A stretch of 64,000 nucleotides of DNA from Diphasiastrum complanatum. Its lineage: Eukaryota > Streptophyta > Lycopodiopsida > Lycopodiales > Lycopodiaceae. Position 1 is the first letter of the stretch. Every line of letters starts with the position of its first letter. Made by a program: the position numbers and the translations under genes. The stretch spans positions 30,592,203 through 30,656,202 of the forward strand of contig CM055112.1 of NCBI GenBank assembly GCA_029204225.1. Direction: 5' to 3'. Under the pieces are notes generated by a model. The model was not told the DNA's origin. It did not search any database and saw nothing but the letters and a program-made list of their open reading frames with translations. Positions 23,340 to 35,654 of the stretch are shown here, one piece after another.

Positions 23340-23800
23340 ACGTTTGTGGTGGAATTTGGATGTGGACAGCCAATGACGGGCTGCCACATAGCACATGCAC
23401 ATTCCACCGGAGAGAGGAGAGAAAACATGCATTCCACCGGAGAGAGAACGTGCATTCCACCAAAGAGAGGAGAGAGAACGTGAATTCCACCGGAGAGAGG
23501 AGAGAGAGTGAATTCCACTGGAGAGAGGAGAGAGAATGACAGATTCCTAGGAGAGAGAAAATTGGATGGACATTATGCTCCTGGAGGTGGTCCCAAAATG
23601 CACCTGAGCACAAGGCACTACGTAATTAAAACTTTCTCGATTGAAGAGCAAAATACAAAGGACACCTGAGCACAAGGCATTACGTAATTAAAACTTTCTC
23701 GATTGAAGAGGTGATCGTCCATCGCACATAAAACTTTCTCGATTGAAGAGTTGATCGTCCATCTTGTGCGATTGAAGACATAGCCATGCCAATCACTTTC
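23340..23800. repeat. minisatellite and direct repeats
   Basis: 23395-23560 holds five or more copies of a unit built on ATTCCACCGGAGAGAGGAGA. 23600-23770 holds three copies of AATTAAAACTTTCTCGATTG with flanks. The preceding GTGGACAGCCAATGA and GGGCTGCCACAT reappear near 58.77 kb, as do GTAATGCC..GTGCTCAGGT words near 58.61 kb in the opposite orientation. Confidence 0.8.
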
Positions 23801-23808
23801 AAAATCAT

Positions 23809-23914
23809 GTGGGGGGAAGGCCCTGCCCCGAGGGCCTTTCGTGCTGGGAGGGCCCTTGCCAGAGGGCGAGAGCCCGAGGCCAGGGTCAGACCTGCACGGA
23901 AGGCCGTAATGACC
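23809..23914 (+). repeat. GC-rich interspersed repeat, copy 1
   Basis: GTGGGGGGAAGGCCC ... GTGCTGGGAGGGCCCTTGC ... AAGGCCGTAATGACC, strikingly GC-rich against the AT-rich background. Related copies: 58031-58118 (+), 58934-59053 (-), and a short one at 57630-57669. It is internally self-complementary (AGGGCCC, GGGCC/GGCCC). Confidence 0.85.
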
Positions 23915-23935
23915 TATCTGAAATTTTTTTCTTCT

Positions 23936-24058
23936 TACATTCTGCACATAATCAGTGATGCATGTACTCAAGAATTCGAATTTTGAAAATATCAGCAAAT
24001 TTCACATGATGCAATCAAATTCCACCTGCATCAAAAACACAAGGAAAAATTGAAGACT
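23936..24058 (+). pseudogene. duplicate of an ankyrin-gene exon
   Basis: Nucleotides match 58142-58267 closely (shared AGCAAATTTCACATGATGCA and GCATCAAAAACACAAGGAAA), but frameshifts and stops remove the reading frame. In both places the exon copy directly follows a GC-rich repeat. Confidence 0.7.
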
Positions 24059-24067
24059 TGGCATTGC

Positions 24068-24710
24068 GATCTGAAAAGCTCCTAGCCTCCTTGTGTCAAC
24101 CTACACAGCTCTCAACACCCAGCAAATGGCAACAAAGCAAACCAAGTATTGTAGGATCTCTGGAATGAAAGCGCGATTGCTCAGTGGAGAGGAAGCGCTA
24201 TGGAAGCCAGGAAAATAATGCTTTCAGACACCTTTCTGCCACCTTCCTGAAGACTGAAGTGATTGTTTTAGTTAGAAGCCATATTGGTTGAAGCGACTTT
24301 AGACACCCTTCTTTTGACAGAATGGTGTTTGCAGTTGCGCGAAATTAGTAATGCTTGAATACAATGTCTATGAAATACATGACAAACCAAGAGAGTGATA
24401 AATCCTCCTACAATGATCTTATACAGGTATTAGTCGTTAAGAAGCAGTGGCTATTGTGAAGAAATCTGTGAAGCGATTGAAGTGATTGAAGAGTTGCTCA
24501 TCTATCAACAGACACAGCCACGTCGTTAATTCCATTTCAGAGCCTGATCCAACTGATTTAATTGGAATCATGCTCTGAAAAGCTCCTTGTGACACAGAGA
24601 AGAAGGCCTCCGCGGCTCTCAACACCCAATTAATGATGACAAAGCAAATCGAATATTGCAGCATTTCTGGAATGAAAGCGCAACTGCTCAATGGAGAGGA
24701 AGCACGTGAA
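24068..24710. repeat. direct repeat pair, about 500 bases apart
   Basis: 24068-24220 and 24570-24710 share CTGAAAAGCTCCT, GCTCTCAACACCCA, GACAAAGCAAA-type words and CTGGAATGAAAGCGC followed by TGGAGAGGAAGC. A second pair links 24290-24345 with 25050-25110 (GTAGACACCCTT...TTGACA). Class unknown. Confidence 0.6.
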
Positions 24711-24771
24711 TGCTCTTTGGAGATCTAGAGGAAGCGCGTGAATGCTCCGTGGAGAGGAAGTGCTATGGACT

Positions 24772-24900
24772 AGGTAGCGGCCGTGAGCAGGCTCGCTACC
24801 GAGTGTAGCATGCAGCCTTCATGCACCGAGCCGCCCTGCGGCGAGGTGCATTGAAGGCTGTCTACTACTAGGTAGCAGGTCTGCTCAAGCCTGCTAACGG
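24772..24900. repeat. cluster of three hairpins
   Basis: GGTAGCG...CGCTACC, then GCAGCCTTCATGCACC...GGTGCATTGAAGGCTGT, then GTAGCAGG...CCTGCTAAC, one after another, GC-richer than the flanks. Could be a miniature inverted-repeat element or a structured RNA; no known RNA family recognised. Confidence 0.5.
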
Positions 24901-25200
24901 GCATAATTGAAGTTTGGGTCCAAACTAATATGAGTTTAAACATTTGTGGTCAGATCCAATTAAAATCTGCCATCTGTTCACTATAAGCCCAAACATCAAT
25001 TATGGAAGCAAGTAGAATGGTGCTTTTGTCCTCTAGAAAAACATGTTGGTTTATGTGACTGTAGACACCCTTTTGTTGACATAATAGGAGGGTGTCTGCA
25101 CTAGGTGGAAGGTGATAATTGCTTAGAAATCTATCACATATTTATTATCACAATTTATCTTATTAGGTGTCTTTTACTGATTGCTCTTAGTTATTTGTTG

Positions 25201-25335
25201 CACATCATTGTCAAGAGTGTGAAAAAACAAAGCAGGGGCAAAGTAAGTCCTCCTTGAATTCTGAGACCATTCTGTTGACGAAATGGTCCCTGAAGTAATT
25301 TTTGCCCTTGCTTTTCTTTTTCACACTATGATGTG
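25201..25335. repeat. foldback (palindromic) element
   Basis: Left arm CACATCAT..GTGTGAAAAA..AGCAGGGGCAAA pairs with right arm TTTGCCCTTGCT..TTTTTCACAC..ATGATGTG, centred on GACCATT..AATGGTC (25265-25288). About 135 bases in all, typical of a miniature foldback transposon. Confidence 0.7.
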
Positions 25336-25593
25336 ATACTGATAAGTTGACTCTTAGCAAAGGCCTTTCACGGCTGCTGCATTGACTTCTATAAAATCCA
25401 TGTTTTTCATCATATACTTTCTCATGTTTCTGACAAACGACATTTGAATTGCATCTAGATTGTGTAGCTACAATCTAGAGTCTACACTATACATAGTACA
25501 ACTTTATTTTCTAGTCTCGATTATGTCCCATTAATAACAAATTTTGGTTTTCGCATCAGTGTCATCACTGCATTGCCACACATTGTAATTACA

Positions 25594-25778
25594 GTCACAA
25601 CAGCATCTGGGTCTCTGCTAAGTTCTAAGTGTGTGTTGTCAAATTTGTTCTTGGGCCTTATGATTTGGCTGCCATGCAAAAAGAAGTCACAACAACATCT
25701 GAGTCTCTTCTAAGTTCTAAGTGTGTGTGTTGTCAAATTTACTCTTGGGCCTTATAATTTGGCTGTCATGTAAAAAGA
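25594..25778. repeat. 92-base tandem duplication
   Basis: Two copies, starting GTCACAAC at 25594 and 25686, each ending in GGCCTTAT(G/A)ATTTGGCTG(C/T)CATG and AAAAAGAA. Flanks on both sides (24900-25200, 25800-26080) hold no recognised gene. Confidence 0.85.
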
Positions 25779-26089
25779 ATTCCATTTATATTGTTGGTCT
25801 CGACTTTGATCCATGTTTGTAATGTAGTAGAGTATGAACATAGATCATTTTATGAGTGATAACTACTTTTGTACAGTTGCATTGAAGAGTGAAAATCAGG
25901 GATAATCCATGTAGAGATCCTTTGGATAATCCCACATGAATGGAAATGTAAAATCAAATCTCCCATGGTCCATGTAGGTAAACAGAAAATGGTACGTTCA
26001 AGAAAAGTTGAACCTAGTGGGAAATAAAAAAGGGAGGATTGGGCAGAGGATTGAGAGGCAGGAAAAAACAAAGAGAGTCTACACTGCAA

Positions 26090-29000
26090 GAAGTTACCGA
26101 TCAGGAACCATTAAGACTTGAAGATGCTATCGAGATAGACGAAGAGGTTGTTTCCAAGCTTGCAGAAGAGCCAAATGTGAATGTTTAGGGGGGAGAGTCA
26201 AACACAAAAAATCTAGATCATATGGATGATGGGTTGGACCGATAGTTGCCTATTGCAATTATAGATAGTCATGTTGAGGACCTCTTGGGGAGTTTAGCAT
26301 TATTTCAAGGTAAGCCTCTATTGTCCATCCCTTTGTGTTGATGTGAACTGAACACAAGAGTTCGGTCACTATGGCATTTTTCTTGGAACTACTTTGTTCC
26401 CGCGGAGGTTTGTCTTTGAGCTGTGTTGTGGCACATCACCGATTTCTCATGCATGCATTGCTTCTTGGCATACTTGATTATATATTGATAGTGATGAGGA
26501 TGTGATAAGTAAGTGTGTGCTTCCATCCTTATCTTCTATTTTCAAAAAATGACAAAACAAACTTTCAGCTGTTGTTGATACGTTCGATGATGTGGTGGTG
26601 AACACTTTTCGCACCATGATAGATTGGTGAGATTTTGAATTATGCATTTTAATTGTTTGTAATTACATCCTCGAAGAGACATTCTCATTTCATGACTAGG
26701 TCATTTCTTGTGCTTAGAACAAGAAATTCAAAATATTATAAATTGTCAACTTCTGATATGATCAATTACAGAGAGTTTATGGTCATCAGGAGCAATCTTG
26801 TTGATCCAAATTCATTGCAACATCCTAATTTTGATTCGGTGACTCCATTGATGATATATATGTGTCATGAAAAAAATGGTCTTTTAGATTACTGTGAAAA
26901 TTTGGAAGCTTATGGTAATGCACACTCATTGTGTAAAATATATTTTTTAGAAGACAAATTTAAGGAAAATATCAAGAGTGTCAATAAAAATCTATAAAGT
27001 TGAAAATATGTTTAGAGAAAATATCCCCAAGAAAGAGAATCAATTGTTATAGTCTTCTTTATGTGATTTTACAATTAGTAATGATAAGATGAAGATTTCA
27101 TTTCAATCCATGTGTACCTCTTATTTATCTTTGGTTAAAAACATGGATTTGTTGAACATAAAGGCAAAAACTAACATGAGAAAGAGATTTGTAACAAAGG
27201 ATATTTGTGATCTTTCATCCAATGGAGGTTACCAGAACAGAAGAATCAAGTAAGTTCTAGCTTATTTGTATTGATATTGTTTGAACTTTTTGATTTGTGT
27301 CCAATTTGATTAGTACAATGTGTGTCCATAATATTTGCTATGTAGATCAACATTGATTGTTGAAGAACATTTGGCCGATGGGATTTCCATTGGAAAATCA
27401 TTAGGTTCCATTTTGACTACCAAGTCTTTGAAGTCAATGTTAGACAAAAATAGAATTAAAATGACTTAGGCTTCAATTACTGATAGCATTATGAATGAAG
27501 TTGAGAAAATATTGGACATTACATTAGTTCAAGAGGCATGTGATTTTTTTAGCATCGGTAGAAAAGCATATGCCACAATGTTCAAGATGATAAAGGAAGC
27601 ATTTGCAAAAGTGAGTGTAAGAAAGTTTCTGATCCCACGACCATTTCATATTAAAAAAAAGACAGACATGTTAAACCAAGACATGCCAAAAATAGTGGGT
27701 AATCCATTTCATATCAATGAATTGTATTGCTCAAAAGGAGAATGTCTAGCTTATGACAATTCCAACAATCTGTTTATTAAAATTAATCAGTTGCTAGCAT
27801 TCATAGTAGGCTTTTATGGTATTACAAATGAGAATGTCAATAGCAAGTTGATAGTTGTTCTTAAGTTAGATGAGTCTGAAATTATAAAGGGGCAGAAAAT
27901 GGAGAGTTAGTCTTACAATCATGAATGGAACACTTTCGAATTCAGAACACTCACAAGGACTCAACTTCAATGTTCAATCAGAGAATGATATTTGGTGGTT
28001 GGTAGTTTTTTAGGTATAGTTGCTCTTTTACAGATTCTATTTGGATAATCTTCTCTATGTTAACTTTATGCTAAATCAATTTTTTGTTTCTCTTATAGGT
28101 GTTGAGATAAAACCATGCCATTCTCTCATGGTCATCAGAAATCATTCCTCTCAGTGTTCTAGGAATTGGCAATTTCAACATAGAATGACATTTAGCAAGA
28201 GATTTAAAGACATTAAAATGTATGTTCAATGTTTCCCATGGAGCTAACTCCAAGCACTCTTGTATGTACCGCATGAAGACAACAAAAACATGACAAGGAG
28301 TATAAGAATATCAAGAGATTGAGATGATCCTAATTGAAAATCTGTACTACTCATGATGTTCATATTTGTACATTGCATGAAGAGGTACGTATAATAGAGA
28401 AAATAATATATCTTCACATCTTCTTTGCATGGAATACTAAGCCAGAGTCATCTTCGAAGCAAGCCATATCTAGATTAGAGGATGTATTGTCTAAAGCAAA
28501 CTTACATAAAATCCATGTTAAAATTAAAAGAATGACAAGCTTTTAGGTAAATCAAAAAATATTCCATGCGAACCAAGCATTGCAGGATTCAAAGCTTGTA
28601 GATTTTTATCCTGTTATTCTGGAAAAGAATTCATAATTCAATACTCAGTTTGGAAAGAGATCATAATATCCAAAACTCAAAATTTTGAGAAACGAGGTTC
28701 TACTCAGCTACTCAAAGCAGAAGTTTGGAAAAAGCTAGACAACATGGGGAAATATTTAAGAAAAGATAAATTTTCAGACATTGATATCCAAATGATATAG
28801 AAAAAAATCAGTGAATTTATGGATGCAATTCAAAGTGCTGGGGAACAGATCACATAACACATTACATGGTAAAACGGTGTTGTAGGCAACTAGATTAGAT
28901 ACTTTTGGTAATGATTTATGTATTGCTTTAGGAATAGAAAAATATCATTGGCAAGCAAGAGCGGCATTTCATAAGGGTACACAACATGGTGGAACTAGCA

Positions 29001-29150
29001 CAAAGAACAACTATATATTGCAATTTTTTCAATGGTTTTATAGACCACAATGGAAACAATGGAAGGTACTGGAATGTAGTAGAGCACACCAAATGCTCCA
29101 AACGCTCCACAATCTACAAAAACAAGTGAGGTAGAATGGGTTGTTGGATC
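26090..29150 (+). pseudogene. decayed intron-bearing TE gene with GANSK-type motif
   Basis: Coding-like blocks in order: LRLEDAIEIDEEVVSKLAEE (26100), SDEDVISKCVLPSLSSIFKK (26500), a 114-codon frame (26653-26994), EVEKILDITLVQEACDFF onward (27497-27907), NFNVQSENDIWWL after a frameshift, HLARDLKTLKCMFN and GANSKHSCMY (28189-28272), and IEKYHWQARAAF then HKGTQHGG (28935). The last blocks resemble DNA-transposon proteins with a conserved H-L-x-x-D-x-K and a Cys-containing GANSK block. Stops interrupt it, including TGA before HLARDLK where Trp is expected. Superfamily uncertain. Confidence 0.55.
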
Positions 29151-30108
29151 GAGCGAAAATGGTGAAAACAAACAAATGTTGGAATTCGATGCACAAAAAT
29201 GTTAAAATTGTCAAATTCTAGCTATTAGATCTAAGTTTATTTGTATATAACTTGATCCCACCTGTGGAGCCTGTTCCCACGAGTGGATGGTAGTCATAAA
29301 TGCATCAAGTTTTACTTAGATTGACTTTGTCTTGATTGACTCTAGTATGAACTAGTTGGAAGCTAGTCAAGTAGAAAATTGCCATGTGTGGCACCATTTC
29401 ATTGATAGATCTAGCATTCCCATGTGAATGTGTGGTTTCAACGTGTGAGAGGTTGTTTCACGTGTGTATAGATTTGAAAAAAAATCAGTAGAGTTGATCC
29501 TTCAAAGTTCCTATAAGTTAGGTGATTTTCTTCAAATCAAGAAAAATCATGGTGAGACAACGACACCAAGTTAGGAGGTGGGGACTTATCTTGCATTTAT
29601 TGGTTGATCTAGGATGATGTGGCATTCCCCACACATGCCAGACCTATTGAGTTAGCATACCAGGTCGAGATGTACTTGATCTATAAAGATTATCATTGTA
29701 GAGAATCCAACCTTGAGTAGAGACCTTGATTTTGAATCAATTCCTTGTCTTCACACTATTTGTGTTGTGATTTCTTGCATTGAATGCTATCTATGAGTAA
29801 TGTCTGTAATCTCTACTCATTGTCCATACACTAACAATATTTCACACGTGTGAGGCTGCTCTAGAGTCATAATGATCATTGATCTAGTTGTTCTTGCTAA
29901 TTAGATGCATTTTTTTGATCTAGATCTAAATCTACACATTAGAATTGTGATTGATCTATCTAATTGGCATCCAACACCACTTGTGGAATTTTGATCCACA
30001 AATTTCCATCCAATCATCCGATTTCTACTTGGCCCTGCAATACTAGCTTTTTAGATCAAAAACTTGCTATTTTGGGATTGTACACAAGATTAATGATTAA
30101 CTCTTGTA
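29151..30108. other. TE debris, no gene recognised
   Basis: AT-rich, with scattered CACGTGTG-like words (29400-29470) like those in element A. It should include the 5' leader of the minus-strand LTR element whose primer site is at 30109-30124, but no gag was recognised. Confidence 0.35.
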
Positions 30109-30780
30109 CCTCACTCTGATACCATGTGAAAGTACAGTAATTTGAACCTCGAATGAGTGCATTTAATGCCTCACAAGAGTGATTGATTGATTGATCATAA
30201 AAACAATGCAAACTGGACACTAGATTTTGAGATCTAGATCAACAAATTAGCATCTATTAATTAAGAGCAACCTTTAACTATTAATCAAACACAAAGTAAA
30301 GGCCACACACACGTGGAACAGTACATAGTATGGCCTTTAGATTGAAAACAAGGTACAAATGACTTTGATCTTGCTTGGATCCAAAAAAAAAACAAGTACA
30401 TAGAGTAAAAACTCAAATTTTGCCAATGGCTCTCAAAAAAAATCTAAGTGTTCACTATGGAGAGTCTCCTACATACAAAATCTTCTTCCTTTGTAAAGTT
30501 AGGTGAATTTCCAGCATGTAATAAGAAGGTTAACTTGGCTTTCTTGTCCTAATTTTCCAACCTAGCCTCATTCCTAGAGTCATGCCAAGTAGGTGGCTAG
30601 TAGGTCAATTTTCCTCCTTAAATCTAGGTTCTAGGTCCTATAAAGTAGGAATCACTACCAAATTGACTTGACCCACTTTTCAGACTTGATCTAACCTATC
30701 CTTGTGTGTATTCCCACATGGCTCCCTAGCCTCACATGTGTGGGACCCACCTATGTACATTTAACATGGTTTTGATCAAG
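30109..30780 (-). mobile_element. LTR on the minus strand with primer-binding site
   Basis: TGGTATCAGAGTGAGG on the minus strand (30109-30124) is a Copia-type primer-binding site. The LTR would end in TTTCACA at 30125 and extend rightward to about 30780. The far edge was not resolved; a plus-strand Copia fragment follows immediately. Confidence 0.55.
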
Positions 30781-30788
30781 CTAGGTTT

Positions 30789-31942
30789 GTGAATTTCTCA
30801 AATAATGGACTAAATGTACACTTCAAACATGGAGTTTGTTCCATAATGAAGGATGATAAGTGTATTGCTAGTGGCATTAAGCAAGGTAGATTGTTCAAGT
30901 TGGATGCTAATGTTGTCATTGGAAGTGTGAACATGGCAAAGGAGGAGCTATCTCAAGTGGAGTTATGGCACAAGAGGTTAGGTCATCCTAACTTTCAAGC
31001 AATGGAGACCATGATTTCTAAGGAGCTAGCACTCGGGCTTCCCAAATCCATTTCAAAGTGTGGCAAGCTTTGTGAATCTTGTGGTCTTTCCAAGACACAT
31101 AAACAAGCATTCAAGAGATCTTTGACAAGATCTATCTCTCCGCTTGATCTTACACACTCGGATGTGCATTCATTCTCACATGAATCTAATGGTGGTGCTT
31201 TGATGTATGTTACATTCATAGATGATTGTACAAGATACACTTGGATCTATCTATTGCCTAAAAAAAGTTGAGTGTATGATTCCTTTGTAAAGTTTAAATC
31301 TCTTGTTGAGAAGCAACTTAATGCTAGCATCATAGTGTTAAGATGTGATAATAGAGGAGAGTACATCTCCAATAGCATGAGAGATTTTTGTGAATCTAAT
31401 GGCATAAAGAAAGAGTTTACATGTACTTACACCCTCCAAAAAAATGGGGTGGCCGAGAGGAAAAATAGATCTTTATGTGAATGTGCGAAAGCTATTAGAC
31501 TTGATGCCTCTCTACCCATTTCTTTTGGGAAGAAGCTATCACATGTGCAAATTTTTTATGTAATAGTCTTCCTAATAGTGCCATTGGTGGAATCACACCA
31601 TATGAATCTTTGTATGGCAAGAATCCAAATTTAAAACATTTGAAAGTTTTTGGATGTATTTGTTATGTCCATATTCCTTTAGAAGTAAGAAAGAAAGAGG
31701 ATCCTACTTCATTTAAAGGAATTTTTGTTGGCTATAGTGATTGTAGCAAGGGATATAGGGTTTATAATTCTATCTCTAAGAAAGTTAAATTAAGTAGAGA
31801 TGTACTCTTTGATAAATCTCATCATGCTAAGGTGAATGAGAGTTCATCTCAATCACATATTGTCAAAGATCTCGCAATGGCGTTGGAGGAGCTTCAAGGA
31901 GATGAAGACTTTGAGGACCACTTGTTTCTTAATAGTCTATAG
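30789..31942 (+). pseudogene. Copia pre-integrase and integrase fragment
   Basis: The zinc-binding pre-integrase part reads VELWHKRLGHPN ... CGKLCESCGLSKTHK. The integrase core follows: FIDDCTRYTWIYLL, a TGA stop, LRCDNRGEYIS (second Asp) and ERKNRSLCE with the Glu-region. After a frameshift comes HLKVFGCICYVHIP, FKGIFVGYSDCSKGYRVYN and a C-terminal tail. Truncated; no RT follows. Confidence 0.9.
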
Positions 31943-34080
31943 AATTACAAAGAAATCGGTGACAATATAGTCCAACTTGTCTAATATCGACTCGACGTTT
32001 GGGTTTGACATCAAAGTGCCCGGCGTCTAAATCTGACATCGAAGTGTCCGACGTTTGGGTCCACATCGAAGTTACATCTGATGAGTAATGTTCGACGTTG
32101 ACTATCCAACTTATTCAAAAGTAATGTGATGGCGGCTCAACCGCATTTCACCACGGCCAGACACAATCTCCATATATTGTCCGAAGGCGACTACCAACAG
32201 CACATAGTGCTCTAATCCTAATTGTAAAGATTAACTATTCTTTTTATTAGTTAGCCATGTGTGTATATACAATGACTTATTAGTTGCTTCGGTTAAGCTC
32301 CATCCATAAGCTACATGAAACATTGAATCAGCTCATTTGTCGATCAATTTGATTAAGTCAAACTTCATAGCACAATTGGTTTGATCTTCCTCTCTGTTAT
32401 CACAAAGTATTGTTTCAGGAAGACTTGACTCTGCATGCATTTCAGAATGTATTTTCTTCACGATTGAATAATTTATGTTCCAATAATCTAGGTTGTACAT
32501 GTCGTCTTGAATGCTCATTTTCATTCATGTTCTGGTTATTCGTTGTCAGCAGATGAACTTATTCGTAGATTAAATCGCTTCCGCAAGGCTAAATGGGTAA
32601 TCAAGGTATTTGTGCATGTCTAGGGAATCGACTTAATCGATCCAGCGATTTTGAAGTTGTGATCAAGTAGAACAGACTTTGAGACGTCGAAGTCGTTCTA
32701 AATTGATAGACTTAGTTTCATGCATTGAGTGTTCCCTATTGCTGCTCTTTTGCCGTGACATGCATTGTTGGTCGATCCACCATCGAATCCCTACAAAGTG
32801 CACATCTGAAAAAAAAAATAGAAAAAAAAAGAAAGAAAAAGGTATCATCATTAGCCTCAACCCAAAACTTTAAACAAAGGACTCTAGAGAGAGCAAACAT
32901 GCAAGCTCTCTGGTTTCTACTACAAGCAATATCCAATGACTCAAAATTTCTATCTATCAAGAGCCCTCATCATACATATAGTGGTAGCTCGAGTAACTAC
33001 ACACCTTGAAACATGATTGGGCCCATCATCATGAACCTCTAAATGTGATTGGACCCCTCATTATGAACCTCTAAATGTGATTGGAACCCATAATCTAATG
33101 AGATGAGAGTGGGAGATTAAGGAGCACCACTTTCACTTATGCATTTCTACAAAATAGAACATGTGTTGATCTTTGATGCAGCTTGAGGTCATGACCCAAA
33201 CACCTATGCCTAATCATGTATTTGATTTGTACAGCTCATGAGGAGGATGAGGTTCAACCTCATGATGGCACTTTGCATGCCACTATCTAACTAGCTTTTG
33301 TCTTCTTTCACATTACTTCTTGAAACAAGCTATAATTTTATGACATGAATGAACTAATGCAACTAAGCCTACCATTCACATATGGGAACATGCTCCAAAC
33401 ATGTGATATTGACATATGTACATGAAAGTGAGAATTCATCAAGCTATTATCATGCATATTCTTCACATTTTATGATTCTCATGATTGTTAGGAAATCTTG
33501 CTTAAATTTTGTTGTTGTTACTAAATCATTCAAACAAGATTTGTGATCACAATTCCCTTAAATGAATGTAAAGAACACTAGATAAATTAAGACACAATCT
33601 TAATTGATTCTGTAAGTGAATGTAGGTCAAAAGCAACATGTATCATAATCCATATTATGAGGGTACAAGAGAGAACCAAAAACCCCCATTAATGATAGAG
33701 CATCTTGAATGCAACATTGTAAGTGTTAGCTTTTCAAATGGTCTAAGAGAATAAGTTCAAAAAAAAAGTAAATTTAACATAATAAGGTTTTGTATAAAAC
33801 AATTTGATATTTTTTCACAACCTCCTAAAATAGTAGCATCGAAACCCACCATCAGAATGACAATGTTGTAGCCATTCTGCAAGCTCCATAATATGAAATC
33901 CAAAAATCTTAAGTTAGTCCAAGTTGAGCTACACTGATGAAATCATAACTTCTCATTAAATTTGATCATTTGCACGTACCTAAATAAAGGAATTCACTGC
34001 ACAATTTTGAGCCAATGGGAGAATGGACAACAAACTTTAAGCCACAAGCTAATGGCAAGGAGATGCTAGTAGTGGTAGGA
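31943..34080. other. no gene recognised
   Basis: 31975-32100 is rich in CGACGTTTGG/TCGAC words. 32805-32840 is a poly-A/AG tract. 33010-33090 holds about two and a half copies of a roughly 37-base unit (GAACCTCTAAATGTGATTGG). No protein motif was found. Confidence 0.45.
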
Positions 34081-34084
34081 ATTG

Positions 34085-34369
34085 AAGGTGGGATGAAGAC
34101 CGGCTTTCTCATGAAGATGACCTGAATATTTCCATACAAACCTCAAAAAAAGAGAATGTTGTTGCTAAAGAAAAACCAATAGAAGATGCAAAAGCAACTA
34201 CACACATTGGTAAAAGTATTGAAGAAATACAGGTGATATGCATGTTCCAAGAGGGATTATCTTTAAACTTTGATCAAATTGAACATGAAATGCTAACACA
34301 ACATGAAGAGAAAGACAATAAATTATCAACTGTAAGGTTGTCTAGAGACAGTGTGACTACTTGGAATTA
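34085..34369 (+). other. open segment without start codon
   Basis: A frame open for about 90 codons, including HEDDLNISIQTSKKENV, THIGKSIEEIQVICMFQEG and EHEMLTQHEEKDN. Acidic, protein-like, no ATG at its start, so perhaps an internal exon. It overlaps the end of the Gypsy fragment on the other strand. Unrecognised. Confidence 0.3.
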
Positions 34370-35640
34370 ACTCTAGCTTATGGTCTATCGATCTGGACGA
34401 CGGTATTCCATGAGGTAATTCAACTGGAAATACATCTTTAAATTCGAACGGTAACTTATTCTTCTTGATTTGCTCCTGATCTAAGTCTACCGAGTTTAGA
34501 ATTTTTGACAATTCACAACTACTTAGATGCATTTCAGATAAATCCAAAATTGGCTTAGCAAATAAAGAATAAGCTTCATATTGTGAATAAAAAATTTCTA
34601 TTACATTAGCAAATGAACTCATCCTAGATGGATGTACAAATTGTCTCCAAACAATGTAACTATTTCTTTACCCTCCTAAAAAGAGAGAACATGCTTCTTA
34701 AAATCTATCTTAGGATGCTTATTAAATAACCACTCGTATCCTAGAATTATGTCCGTACATGCCTAATTTAAAACATAGAAATCAATTAATTCTCTATAAT
34801 CTTGGATCCAAACTGAGAGCCTTGGAACTTTAACATCCCATGTCTCCAACTCCGCTCCTAAAGCTAGATATACTCGATATCTATGGTTACTGGCTTCCCT
34901 TTTGAGCTTGAGTTTCTGCACAAGACCAAAGTTAATGAAATAGCCATTGTCCACTAAAATACTAACTTCATGTCCATTCATAGGGCCTTTCAAATGAAAT
35001 AAATCTTTGGCAAGAATGAAGTAGTATTGAAAAAACAATCACACTCACAATTAATTTTACTAACTTCCAGCTTAAGATTCTCTTGACCTGACATCTCAAT
35101 CACTTGAGCTACGTCTTTCTTCCGTTCTGGATAGAATTTCATAACATGTTCAGGCTTACCACAATGGAAATACGCATTGGTCCTTCTTGTCTTTTTTCGG
35201 GACAATTTTTTTTTTTGTCTAAACTCAGATGCAGCTTGATCTAGTTTGTCGAAATACTTAGATTTCTTGCTACCACGAACTCTTTTCTTCTCCTTTTTTT
35301 GGCTTGGTCCTGATGATCCTGATGGATTAGCCTATAACTGCTTCATGGATGCCACCATAGTAGAATCATGCACTTTCGCGACTCGTATGACATCATCGAA
35401 AGTTTGAAGCATGTTATGCTTACACTCATTCTGATAATCTACAGGCAGACCTAGGATAAACTGCCATAGTGCCAGTTTTGCATTGAATGAGAGAACTTTA
35501 TTCCATAAATCCATAAAATCTTGTAGGTACGAGTCCAAACTCCGAGTACCCATTTTGCAATTCACAAATCTTTGGTAGAAATCTGAGTCATCCACAACTA
35601 CAAATGACTTTTTGAACACCTTCTTTACAAGGCCAGGCTA
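34326..35640 (-). pseudogene. Ty3/Gypsy gag-protease-linker fragment
   Basis: From high to low coordinates: retrotransposon gag block (35619-35332) with SLDSYLQDFMDLW; degenerate zinc knuckle YFHCGKPEHVMKFY in which the first and last Cys are Tyr (35205-34990); aspartic protease remnant ILVDNGYFINFG (35038-34763) where the DSGA motif is mutated; and the linker to RT, FKDVFPVELPHGIPSSRSID (34622-34326). RT itself is missing. Confidence 0.85.
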
Positions 35641-35654
35641 GTTGCCAAAGGCTT

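Noticed and set aside
23220..23613. Ser-Leu- and Arg-Glu-rich open frames
   Set aside because: They translate the GAGAGAGGAGA minisatellite.
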